From Melittangium boletus DSM 14713 (GTDB lineage: Bacteria; Myxococcota; Myxococcia; Myxococcales; Myxococcaceae), in contig NZ_CP022163.1 in the NCBI RefSeq assembly GCF_002305855.1, forward strand, positions 7,879,765 to 7,943,764: 64,000 bases of DNA, read 5' to 3'. Under the pieces are notes generated by a model, which ran no database searches, was not told the DNA's origin, and saw nothing but the letters and a program-made list of their open reading frames with translations. Below, piece by piece: positions 34,701 to 42,426 of the stretch (position 1 is its first letter; every line of letters begins with the position of its first letter). The position numbers were made by a program, and so were the translations under genes.

Positions 34701-37700
34701 GCTCACCCGCGTCCCTCCGGTGGAGGGGCCGGACGACGGGCTGATGCCCGTGATGCGCGGCGGCGGCGCCAGCTCGAAGTCGATCCACGCCGCTCCCGTG
34801 GCACAGCGCACCTGGAGGTACCCGGAGGCGGCGGACTCCGGCACGACGACCCGCATCCGCGTCCCCGTGTTGGAGAGGACGCTGGCTCCACGGGAGAGGC
34901 CGGGGAAGAGGGCCTGGCACCCGGACAGGTTCGTGCCGGACAGCTCGACGGTGGCGCCCACCGGGGCCCGGGCGGGGCTGATGCCGGTGAGCGACACCGC
35001 GCTTCCGGAGTCGACGATGAGGCTGGCCGAGGACGTGGCGCTGCCCAGGGTGTTCACCACGGTGATGGGTCCGGTGGTGGCTCCCGGAGGCACCACGACG
35101 AACAGCCGCGTGTCACTCCCGTTGTACGAGAAGAGCTCCGCCTTCACCCCGTTGAAGCGGACCTCGGTGAGCCCGGTGAAGCCGGAGCCCTCGATGAGGA
35201 CCTCTGTCCCGGGGCCGGCCCGGGCCGGGGCAAAGCCGGTGAGGGTGGGCGCGTTCATGGACTGGAGGGTGAAGCTCTCCGTCGAGGACGCACTGCCATG
35301 GCTCGTCGTGAGCGAGAGGGGACCCGAGCGCCCACCCCAGGGGATGGTGATGACGACCTGCGTGTCGCCGAGGACCTGGTAGGAGGCCGTGAGGCCCCCC
35401 GTCACGCTCGCCCAGGACGTCCTGGCGAGTCCTGTCCCGGTGACCGTCACCTGGGTGCCGGGCGGGCCGCTCGTGGGCGAGATGCGGGTGATGACCGGTC
35501 CTGGCACCACCGTGAAAGGCTGGCTCGACGTGGCGGTGCCCATCGAGTTCCGCACCGAGATGGGACCCGAGGTCGCTCCATCGGGTGCCCAGAGGTAGAG
35601 GACCTCGTCGGAGCCCATGCTGAACCGGGCAGGGATGCCCTGGAGGCTCACCTGGGTCGTCCCAGTGAAGCAGCCACCCCGCACCGTGACGGTCACGTTC
35701 GACCCACCGGATTCCGGAGAGAACCCGGTGAGGAAGGGCGCACAGCCGCTCACCACGGAGAAGTCCACGGAAGTCAGGGAGTCGCCCGCCGCTCCGTGGA
35801 TCGTCACGGGCCCGGAGACCGCTCCGCTCGGCACGTCGGCGGTCATCTGGGTGTCGCTCAGCACCTCGAACCGGGAGGCGGAGATGACTCCAAAGCGCAC
35901 GGTGCTGGTGCCGGTGAAGCCCGTGCCGGTGAGCGTCACCCGGGTTCCGGCCGCGCCACTCGCCGGTGAGAGGCCTGTCACGGCGGGTGGTGGGAGGACC
36001 GTGAAGGAGGTGCTGGACGTGGCGCTGCCCACGGAGTTGATGACCTGGATGGGCCCGCTCGTGGCTCCGGGCGGCACCCAGACGCTCAACGCGCCATCGC
36101 CGGACGAGGAGAAGTACCTCGCCGGGATGCCGTTGAAGCTCACCCGCGTGGTGCCGGTGAACCCCGAGCCGGAGAGGGAGACGCTCGTGTCGACGCCGCC
36201 CGCCGAGGGGCTGATGCGCGTGAGGGTGGGCGCGCTGTTGGCATCCACGACGAACTCGCCATCGGAGTAGCTGACGGACCCGGCGATGAGCGTGATGCGC
36301 CCGGTGATCGCCCCGAGAGGGACGATGAGCTTCATCTCGGTGTCGCTGTCCACCAGGAAGGTGGCGTCCAGTGACGGAGCGAACCACACCCGGCGGACCC
36401 GGGTGAAGCCGGTGCCGGTGAGCGTCACCGTGCTGCCGAGGGTGCCGCGCGCGGGAGTGAAGCCGGTGATGACCGGCTTCGAGAGCACGGTGAAGGGCGT
36501 GCTCGAGGTGACCGCCCCCGCGTTGGTGACGACCCGGAGGGGGCCGGTGCTGGCACCGGGCGGCACGGACGCACTCAGCCGCCCATCGCTCGTGAGGGAC
36601 ACGGATGACGCCGGGACTCCGTTGAACTCGACCCGGCTCACTCCCGTGAAGAACGACCCATCGAGGGTGACCTGGGTGCCCGCTTCACCGCTCACCGGGG
36701 AGAAACGGGTGAGGGTGGGCACGGCGCCGCCGAGCACCGTGAAGCTCTCCGGAGAGGTGAGCGACTGACCCGCCACGGAGACATGCAATGGCCCCGACGA
36801 GGCTCTCGGCGGAACGATGGCGGTCAGCTGCGTGGCGCTCACCACGGTGACATTCGCGTACTCGCTCCCGAACCGCACGGACGTGGACCCCGCGAAGCCG
36901 CTGCCGGTGAGCGTCACCACGGTCCCCACCGCGCCGCTCGCGGGGCTGAATCCGGTGAGCGTGGGCGCCGCCATGACGGTGAAAGGAGGCGAGCCCACTT
37001 GCCCCTTCGTGTTCACCACGCGGATGGAGCCACTGGTGGCGCCGCTCGGAACGTCGACATAGAGGCGCGTGTCGCCACTGAGCGAGAAGTTCGTCGCGGG
37101 CGTGCCGTTGAAGCTGACCTCCGTGGTCCCGGTGAAGTTCGAGCCGTTGAGGGTGACGCTGGTGCCGACCCAGCCGGTATTCGGAGTGAAGCTGCTCAGG
37201 GTGGGGCCGTTGCTGCTCTGCACGGCGAAGCGGGAGTCGGAGGTGGCCCGTCCTCCTGGCGTGTCGACGCGGAAGGTTCCGCTCAGGGTCCCGGCCGGGA
37301 GGGTGACGGTGAGCTGGGTATCGCTCTGGGGGGTGACGGCCAGTGGCGTGTTCCCCAGGCGGACGTCCGTGGCACCGGTGAAGCCACTGCCGTTCAGGGT
37401 AATGACCGTACCCACGGGGCCGGACGTGGGACTGAAGCCGGTGATGCGAGGGGCGGGCAGGACGGTGAAGTCGGACGACGAGACCCCCACTCCCCGCGAG
37501 TTGTACACCCGGAGACGGCCGGTGGACGCGCCCGTGGGGACGTAGACGTAGAGGCTGGTGTCGCTCTCCACGTAGATCGAGGAAACATCGGCTCCGTTGA
37601 AGCTCACCGAGGTGGCCCCCGTGAAGCCCGTCCCGGTGAGGGTGACGCGCTTCCCCTCGCCCGAGGAGGCCGGGCTGAAGGACGTGAGGGTGGGCACGGC

Positions 37701-38300
37701 GCTGCCGAGCACGGTGAAGACACCGAAAGAGGTGGACCCGCCCGGCGTGTACACCCGCAGCTCTCCGGTCGTCGCGCCCGGTGGAACCGTGGCGGTGATG
37801 CGGGTGCTGTCGACCACCGTGAAGGAGGTGGCGTCGACCCCGTCGAAGCTGACCTCCGTCGCGCCCGTCAGGTTGTTGCCGGTGAGGGTGACCGGGGTGC
37901 CGGCGGTTCCATACCGCGGCGAGAAACCGGTGGGCTCCGGCTCTGGAAGCACCGTGAAGGAGGCCGGGGAGCTCACCGAGCCCGAGTCCGTGACGAGGGT
38001 GATGGGTCCGGAGGTCGCGCCATAGGGCACGTCCGCCGACACCCGCGTATCGCTGTTGACCGTGAATTCGGTGGCCACGCCGTTGAAGCGCACCACCCGC
38101 GTCCCGGTGAGGCCGGTGCCGGTCAGGGTGATGGTGCTCGACCAGGCTCTTCCACTGGTCGGGCTGAAGCTCGTGAAGGTCGGAGCGGCCAGTCCCTGAC
38201 GAGCCTCTCCTCGAGATGCATCCGAGACCGGACGCGCGTCCCCACATCCGCCCAACGTCAGCGCCGTGACCGTCAGGAAGAATCCCCAGAACCGTGACAT
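31764..38300 (-). CDS. Giant IPT/TIG-repeat lipoprotein with MYXO-CTERM-like tail
   Basis: 2178 residues, from the ATG at 38300 with GGAGTA upstream. Signal peptide and lipobox (TLGGC, DARP after) are followed by about 25 IPT/TIG immunoglobulin-like repeats of 75-90 residues. Each carries the phrase FSP-x-S/G-G-x-x-G-T-x-V-T-L-x-G-x-x-F or the later variant SPGSGPSSGGTRVTLTG. The first half uses one repeat subtype (TSGPI, SSTSFTVL) and the second another (HAPGTVDVVVRNPDGQ), pointing to two blocks of duplication. The C-terminus GCGGCTGGPGLPGIASFLLLGL with a terminal Arg cluster resembles a MYXO-CTERM signal. Likely a surface adhesin or scaffold. Having both a lipobox and a C-terminal sorting signal is odd. 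Confidence 0.88.
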   Translation of the reverse strand: MSRFWGFFLTVTALTLGGCGDARPVSDASRGEARQGLAAPTFTSFSPTSGRAWSSTITLTGTGLTGTRVVRFNGVATEFTVNSDTRVSADVPYGATSGPITLVTDSGSVSSPASFTVLPEPEPTGFSPRYGTAGTPVTLTGNNLTGATEVSFDGVDATSFTVVDSTRITATVPPGATTGELRVYTPGGSTSFGVFTVLGSAVPTLTSFSPASSGEGKRVTLTGTGFTGATSVSFNGADVSSIYVESDTSLYVYVPTGASTGRLRVYNSRGVGVSSSDFTVLPAPRITGFSPTSGPVGTVITLNGSGFTGATDVRLGNTPLAVTPQSDTQLTVTLPAGTLSGTFRVDTPGGRATSDSRFAVQSSNGPTLSSFTPNTGWVGTSVTLNGSNFTGTTEVSFNGTPATNFSLSGDTRLYVDVPSGATSGSIRVVNTKGQVGSPPFTVMAAPTLTGFSPASGAVGTVVTLTGSGFAGSTSVRFGSEYANVTVVSATQLTAIVPPRASSGPLHVSVAGQSLTSPESFTVLGGAVPTLTRFSPVSGEAGTQVTLDGSFFTGVSRVEFNGVPASSVSLTSDGRLSASVPPGASTGPLRVVTNAGAVTSSTPFTVLSKPVITGFTPARGTLGSTVTLTGTGFTRVRRVWFAPSLDATFLVDSDTEMKLIVPLGAITGRITLIAGSVSYSDGEFVVDANSAPTLTRISPSAGGVDTSVSLSGSGFTGTTRVSFNGIPARYFSSSGDGALSVWVPPGATSGPIQVINSVGSATSSTSFTVLPPPAVTGLSPASGAAGTRVTLTGTGFTGTSTVRFGVISASRFEVLSDTQMTADVPSGAVSGPVTIHGAAGDSLTSVDFSVVSGCAPFLTGFSPESGGSNVTVTVRGGCFTGTTQVSLQGIPARFSMGSDEVLYLWAPDGATSGPISVRNSMGTATSSQPFTVVPGPVITRISPTSGPPGTQVTVTGTGLARTSWASVTGGLTASYQVLGDTQVVITIPWGGRSGPLSLTTSHGSASSTESFTLQSMNAPTLTGFAPARAGPGTEVLIEGSGFTGLTEVRFNGVKAELFSYNGSDTRLFVVVPPGATTGPITVVNTLGSATSSASLIVDSGSAVSLTGISPARAPVGATVELSGTNLSGCQALFPGLSRGASVLSNTGTRMRVVVPESAASGYLQVRCATGAAWIDFELAPPPRITGISPSSGPSTGGTRVSLTGTGFEPGATVSFGGVAASGVTVVDAEHLSATTPAHAVGVVDVAVSNPSGSRTTLGGGFTYEKAPAPVLTGVAPGSGPTRGGSALTLTGSRFVAGARVTLGSVEATDVTVVSANTLTATAPAHAVGAVDVAVIHPDGQSAVLAKGFTYLAPPTISSVTPDEGESNGGQRVTISGSGFRTGVKVRFGGAEAAGVSVLGDTSLSAFTPVHAPGIVEVEVENADGQSATRGGGFTYVASSGPYLVSVNPNTGVSSGGEPFTLRGGYFAPGATVSMGGASATSITVVDSTTLTGSTPAHAPGTVDVVVRNPDGQTATLGGAFTYSLSPAPTVTGLGPSEGTSNGGTRIFLTGRYFVPGITVLVGGVPATEVYVNDATSLAATTPAHAPGTVDVVVRNPDGQTGTLENGFTYVAAPAPGVSGISPGSGPSSGGTRVTLTGSHFAPGATVLIGGARATEVTWGASHSLTATTSARAAGTVDVVVRNPDGQQATLPGAYTYEPTPAPTLAAINPGHGPATGGTRVTLTGAHFAPGAQVLLGDVAALAVSVTSATSLSATTSAHAPGKVDVVVRNADGQRATLTGAFTYDVPPPPTVISVAPGSGLSTGGARVTVTGTGFGPGASVRFGGGTASGVTVTSDTSLSAILPPHTPGKVDVVVRNTDGQEGALLGGFTYEAAPAPKLMWLSPGRGSSNGGTMVTLSGGNFAPGARVTFGGVAAPVVEVNSPSSLTATTPPHAAGWVAVTVSNPDGQGATLPGAFTYEAAPPPVLSSVSPAAGPSRGGTSVTLRGSGFAPGATVRFGGVAATSVLVVSGTSLSTLSPAHAPGQVDVEVINPDGARAVQAGGFLYEVDGPPTISSVSPDTGSTKGGTVITVRGINFASNTRVTLGGADATNVVVASPTSLTATTPPHATPETVDVSVLNPDGTNSRLEKSFTYTEEPRPDEGEDNGGGCGGCTGGPGLPGIASFLLLGLTPRLRRRVSRR

Positions 38301-38446
38301 GCCGTACTCCTCCGCGAGGGAGGCGAATCCTCGGGGCTCCCCGGAGGAAGATCCAGGGCCAGATGCACGTCCCGAGGGTGTGGGCGTCATCCACTCCTGG
38401 CGCGAGCGTGAGCGGTGCGCGAAGCTCCTCTTTCTCGGAGGACTGC

Positions 38447-38890
38447 ATGGCCGAAGTGATCAACTTCTACAGCGTGACGGACGACTACGGGTGGTGCTCG
38501 AATTTCGCGCCCTATCCCATCAAGGCCCGGGGGAAGATGTGGCCCACCACCGAGCACTTCTTCCAGGCCCAGAAGTTCGAGAATGATTCGGACCAGGAGG
38601 AGATCCGCCGGGCCAACTCGCCAATGCTCGCGGCGCGCATGGGGAGGGATCGCAAGCGCAAGCTCCGCTCCGACTGGGAGTCGGTGAAGGTGGCGGTGAT
38701 GCGGGAAGCCCTCCAGGCGAAGTTCTCGCAGCACGAGGAGCTTGCCCGCCTGCTCGAGTCCACTGGCGATGCGAAGCTGGTGGAGCACACCGAGAACGAC
38801 AACTATTGGGGTGACGGCGGAGACGGCCGCGGCGGCAACATGCTGGGCCGCCTCCTCATGGAACTGCGCGAGGCCGCCAGGAAGGCATAG
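38447..38890 (+). CDS. NADAR/YbiA-family protein
   Basis: 147 residues matching the NADAR (YbiA/RibX) family almost end to end: INFYSVTDDYGWCSNFAPYPI, then WPTTEHFFQAQKF, ARRMGR-like AARMGRDRK, and the C-terminal NDNYWGDGGDGRGGNMLGRLLM. Family members cleave N-glycosidic bonds: some hydrolyse riboflavin-pathway intermediates and others remove ADP-ribose from guanine in DNA, countering ADP-ribosylating toxins. Catalytic-region residues (E in TTEHF, W/D in YWGDG) are present. The ATG at 38447 has CGGAGGA upstream; a longer frame is a shadow. No DarT toxin or riboflavin gene is adjacent, so the substrate is open. Confidence 0.9.
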   Translation: MAEVINFYSVTDDYGWCSNFAPYPIKARGKMWPTTEHFFQAQKFENDSDQEEIRRANSPMLAARMGRDRKRKLRSDWESVKVAVMREALQAKFSQHEELARLLESTGDAKLVEHTENDNYWGDGGDGRGGNMLGRLLMELREAARKA

Positions 38891-38986
38891 CCCGCGGCAA
38901 TGCATCACACCGGCTCATCGCTTTCAAATAGGGCATCAATCACCCAGACAGCGTGGCTGAGGAGCCGGTTTGATAGGACGCGCCCC

Positions 38987-39790
38987 ATGACGCCTGGACA
39001 GATCGCTGCGCTGCAACTGCCGTCGTTCCTGCATGGCACCTTCCGCTCGGCGCAGCAGAAGGCGAGGAGGGAGGGCCTGCGGTGTGGTGAGCAGTACCGG
39101 GAAGATGGCACTTTCCTCGTTCCACGGCAGATGGTGGAAGTTGCCCCAGGCGAGGTGTTGGTGGCGCACGATGTGGTGGACTTCCAGCACGAGCGCCCGG
39201 CCTGGCGGTTGTACATGGTGTCGAATGTCATGGACGGTTTGCTCGATGCCGTGGAGCGGCAGAACACATTACCCACGAGGGATGCCTACGAGGCCTTTTT
39301 CCTGGAGACGGCCTGGGGCGCGCTCTTTTTCGCCCTGGCCCAAATGGGCCCGGTGAGTGCGGAGCGAACGGCGAAGCGCCTTCAGGCGGTGCTGCGCTTC
39401 TGGGAGCCGCTCCAGTGCGCGCGCTATCTCTTCAAGAAACCGGGGGTGGCGCACACGTTGGAGGAACTGATGGTGGCCTCCTACGACTGGGCCATGGATG
39501 CGTGGTGCCCGGAGAGAGACGCTTCCGTACGCGAGCGTCTGGCGATGGCGTCGGAGCGCATGGAGCGGGCCACACGAGAGGACTGCATCGAGGCCATCTT
39601 CCGGGAAATGCCGCGAGCCCTCGCGCATGCCGGCAAGTTGAAGCACTGGAACGTGGTGGCCGACCCTGACTTCCAGCGCGAGCGTCTCACCACACTCGAC
39701 TCATGGTTCTTCGAGCGGGTCTCCGGTGCTCGCCCGGGAGATCTCATCTGGCTGTTGACCAATTGGGATCATGAGCTCGAGGTGCAGTAG
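38987..39790 (+). CDS. Unknown 267-residue myxobacterial family, copy 1
   Basis: A soluble protein, no signal peptide, paralogous to the gene at 62384-63184. Shared landmarks in the same order: F-x-x-P-R-Q-M-x-x-V-x-P-G-E (residue about 50), AWGALF/PWGALY, a helical stretch ending LLRFW/VLRFW, TLEELM/V, DAWCP with ASVRE/RLA, and ATREDCIEA. The second half is helical. No catalytic motif that I recognise. The ATG at 38987 lies near the N-terminus of the similarity. The spacing to the NADAR gene is 96 bases on the same strand, so co-transcription is possible. The function is unknown; a role as immunity or accessory protein to exchanged toxins is only a thought. Confidence 0.68.
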   Translation: MTPGQIAALQLPSFLHGTFRSAQQKARREGLRCGEQYREDGTFLVPRQMVEVAPGEVLVAHDVVDFQHERPAWRLYMVSNVMDGLLDAVERQNTLPTRDAYEAFFLETAWGALFFALAQMGPVSAERTAKRLQAVLRFWEPLQCARYLFKKPGVAHTLEELMVASYDWAMDAWCPERDASVRERLAMASERMERATREDCIEAIFREMPRALAHAGKLKHWNVVADPDFQRERLTTLDSWFFERVSGARPGDLIWLLTNWDHELEVQ

Positions 39791-39832
39791 ACCGTGTCCT
39801 GGCATGAGCCCTGTAGAAGCGGACTCTTTCGC

Positions 39833-40828
39833 TCAGGAAATCTTGTACGGCGCCAGCTCCGGTACCGGTTCCAGCAGCAACGGGGCCGAGTGGAGGTAGG
39901 CCGTGGTGCGGCGCTTCTGGTCGATGTCGTCGAACACGCGCTGCACCTGCTTGGGCGTCAGGCCCATCTCAGCGGAGACCTCTTCGGGCGACATGCCGTG
40001 GTTCTTCGCCCACATGAGGAGATCCAACTGCGAGTAGTGCACGGAGAAGTAGAAGTCCTCCTGTGACTGCTCCAGGCTGAATGTGTCCGTGGTGGGCTCG
40101 CGGTTGAGGATGCCGTCGATGACCCCCAGGTGGCGGGCCAGCTTGTATGTCTGCGTCTTGTAGAGGCTGGCAATGGGCTTCACGTCCGCCGAGCCGTCCC
40201 CCAGCTTCACGAAGAAGCCCTGATCGTACTCCAGCCGGTTCGGCGTGCCGGAGACCGCGAAGCTCAGCCGGTCCGCGTGGAAGTACTCCATCATCTTGCG
40301 CACGCGCTGTTTGAAGTTGGTGGCCGCGACGATCTGCACATACGCCCGCGGTGTCAGCCGGAAGCGCTTCTCCTCTCCGTTCACCCGCACCACCACGTAG
40401 AAGACGTTCAGCGCGTCCGTGTTCAGCCGGTCGCCGTGCATGACGATCTTCCACTTCATGTCCGGCTGGAACTCGGGGAACACCGAGCGCACCGCGTCGT
40501 CCCGCTGCTGGTAGCAGCCGGCCGCCTCCAGCATGGGCGCGATGTCGTGCAGCGTGTACGGGATGCCCAGCTTCTCGCAGAGCTCACGGCCCAGCGTGGA
40601 GGAGAGGCCGCTGGAGTCCCGCTCCGGCAGCAGCAGGCCGAAGACGCGGTCCGGCCCCAGCGCGCGCACCGCCAGCGCCGCCACGCATGCCGAGTCGATG
40701 CCGCCCGACACGGCCACCACCAGCCCGCGCCGCCGCAGCTTCTTCAGCACCGCCTCGCGCAGCCCCTCGGAGAGCGAGGCCGCCTTGGCCTCCCAGTCCA
40801 TGTCCAACACCTGCTTGGAGAACTTCAT
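39833..40828 (-). CDS. NAD+ synthase-like ATP-dependent amidase (NadE family)
   Basis: 331 residues of the adenine-nucleotide alpha-hydrolase fold: the PP-loop SGGIDS is at residues 41-46, and GTPNRLEYDQGFFVKLGDGSADVKPIASLYKTQ is the NadE-type substrate region (matched in pieces). There is no N-terminal glutaminase (CN-hydrolase) domain, so it should use free ammonia. It has an insertion between the PP-loop and the GTPNR block (about residues 90-170) longer than in housekeeping NadE. As the last gene of a seven-gene surface-pathway operon, sharing ATGA with the ligase gene, it is more likely to amidate or adenylate a pathway intermediate than to make NAD for the cell. That is inference. Confidence 0.8.
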   Translation of the reverse strand: MKFSKQVLDMDWEAKAASLSEGLREAVLKKLRRRGLVVAVSGGIDSACVAALAVRALGPDRVFGLLLPERDSSGLSSTLGRELCEKLGIPYTLHDIAPMLEAAGCYQQRDDAVRSVFPEFQPDMKWKIVMHGDRLNTDALNVFYVVVRVNGEEKRFRLTPRAYVQIVAATNFKQRVRKMMEYFHADRLSFAVSGTPNRLEYDQGFFVKLGDGSADVKPIASLYKTQTYKLARHLGVIDGILNREPTTDTFSLEQSQEDFYFSVHYSQLDLLMWAKNHGMSPEEVSAEMGLTPKQVQRVFDDIDQKRRTTAYLHSAPLLLEPVPELAPYKIS

Positions 40829-42426
40829 CTCGATGGCCTCGATTCAAAGGAAGCGACAGGGGACATGACGTGCGTGCGCAGCTCCGCCTTGAGGACCTTG
40901 CCGTTGGGCCCGCGCGGGAGCGCCTCCGTGAACATCACGTGGCGAGGGACCTTGTGGGCGGGAAGCGACTCGCGGCAGAAGCGCCGCAGGCTCTCCTCGC
41001 GAAGCGGCGTGTCCGGCTGGAGCACCACCACCGCGACGGCCGCCTCGCCACCCAGCTCGTCCGGCACGCCCACCACCGCCACCTCCAGGACCGCCGGGTG
41101 CCGGGCGAGGGTGTGCTCCAGCTCGGCGGGACTGACCCGGTGGCCGCCGATCTTCAGGATCTCCTTCGCACGCCCCACCAGGAAGAAGAAGCCGTCCGCG
41201 TCGCGCCACGCCAGGTCGCCCGTCCACAGCCAGCCGTCGCGCAGGATGGACCGCGTGTCCTCGGGAGCGCCCAGGTAGCCCGGCGTCACGTTGGCGCCGC
41301 GAGCCACCAGGTGGCCCGTCTCGCCCACGGGCAGTGGCGTCCCCTCCTCGCCCACCACGCGCAGCTCCACGCCCGGAATCGCGATGCCGATGGAGCCCGC
41401 CTTCCGCTGGGCTCGCGCGGGGGGCAGGTAGCTCAGTCTCGCGGTGGCCTCCGTCTGGCCATACATGACGAACAGCTCGGCCGGGTGGAAGGCCTCGCGT
41501 GTCCAGCGCGCGGTTTCCGGCGCCATGCCGCCGCCAGCCTGGGTGAGGTAGCGCAGGTTCAGCTTCGCCAGCGACTCCGGGGTAGCCTGACGCCGCAACA
41601 GCTCGAAGGTGAGCGGCACGCCCGCGAAGCCCGTGCATGCCTCCGTGGCCATCGCCTCCAGCACCACGCTCGGGTACATGAAGCGCGGGTCCAGGAACAC
41701 CGAGCCGCCCACCCGCAGGTGCGTCTGCAGGACGCTCTTGCCGTAGCAGTAGTGCAGCGGGAGGATGAGCATGGCGCGGTCGAGCGAGGTGAGCCCCAGG
41801 TACTCCACGATGGAGCGCGTGTTCGCGGCGATGTTGCCGAACGTCTGGATGACGCCGCGAGGGGTGCCCGTGCTGCCGGAGGTGTAGACGATGGACGCGT
41901 GCGCCTCCGGCGGCGTGGGCGGTGGCGATTCCAGTGCCTCCGCGCGTGCCTCCAGGTCCACCGAGCCGTCCTCCTGGACCCACGTGCATGCCGAGGGCGC
42001 CAGCAGCCCCAGCATGCGCTCTGGCGGACGCGCGGAGTGCACCACCCACAGGTGCGTGAGCTGCGTCCGTGCCGTCCAGCGCCGCGCATCCTGCCCGAAG
42101 AGGAAGGCGTGCCGCGCGCCCGTCTGCGCGAGGATGGCCTCCAGCGATGCGGCGCTCGTCTCCCGGTCCAACTCCACCGCGCACGCGCCCAGCGCCTGCA
42201 CGGCCAGGCCCGCCACCACCGCCGCGCAGCCCAGGGGCAGGGCGATGAGAACGCGCTCGCCACGCTTCACGCCCGCCGCGCGCAGGTGCCCCGCCAGTGA
42301 CAGCATGCGCTCGGCGAGCTGCCGGTAGGAGAGCCGCGTCCAGGGTGAGTCCACCGCCGGGGCGTCCGGCATGGCCTTCGCGTGAGCCAGAACCCAGGCG
42401 GGCGCGGAGTCTGTCTGCTCACTCAT
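40825..42426 (-). CDS. Acyl-AMP ligase (ANL superfamily)
   Basis: 533 residues, a complete acyl-CoA synthetase/AMP-ligase. Core motif YTSGSTGTPRG is at 181-191, the A5-type motif MYGQTEATARLS, GWLWTGDLAWRD, and the hinge-lysine region GRAKEILKIGGHRVSP; the C-terminal lid has a catalytic Lys in LPRGPNGKVLKAEL. It would activate a carboxylic acid as the acyl adenylate and probably load it on the ACP two genes upstream. The start at 42426 shares ATGA with the end of the asparagine-synthase gene, and its stop shares ATGA with the NadE-like gene. The closest pattern I recall is the AMP ligase associated with exosortase-type polysaccharide loci. Confidence 0.9.
   Translation of the reverse strand: MSEQTDSAPAWVLAHAKAMPDAPAVDSPWTRLSYRQLAERMLSLAGHLRAAGVKRGERVLIALPLGCAAVVAGLAVQALGACAVELDRETSAASLEAILAQTGARHAFLFGQDARRWTARTQLTHLWVVHSARPPERMLGLLAPSACTWVQEDGSVDLEARAEALESPPPTPPEAHASIVYTSGSTGTPRGVIQTFGNIAANTRSIVEYLGLTSLDRAMLILPLHYCYGKSVLQTHLRVGGSVFLDPRFMYPSVVLEAMATEACTGFAGVPLTFELLRRQATPESLAKLNLRYLTQAGGGMAPETARWTREAFHPAELFVMYGQTEATARLSYLPPARAQRKAGSIGIAIPGVELRVVGEEGTPLPVGETGHLVARGANVTPGYLGAPEDTRSILRDGWLWTGDLAWRDADGFFFLVGRAKEILKIGGHRVSPAELEHTLARHPAVLEVAVVGVPDELGGEAAVAVVVLQPDTPLREESLRRFCRESLPAHKVPRHVMFTEALPRGPNGKVLKAELRTHVMSPVASFESRPSR

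Noticed and set aside
31986..35969. 1327-residue plus-strand frame opposite the TIG protein
   Set aside because: Arg/Gly/His-rich antisense shadow repeating in step with the TIG repeats.
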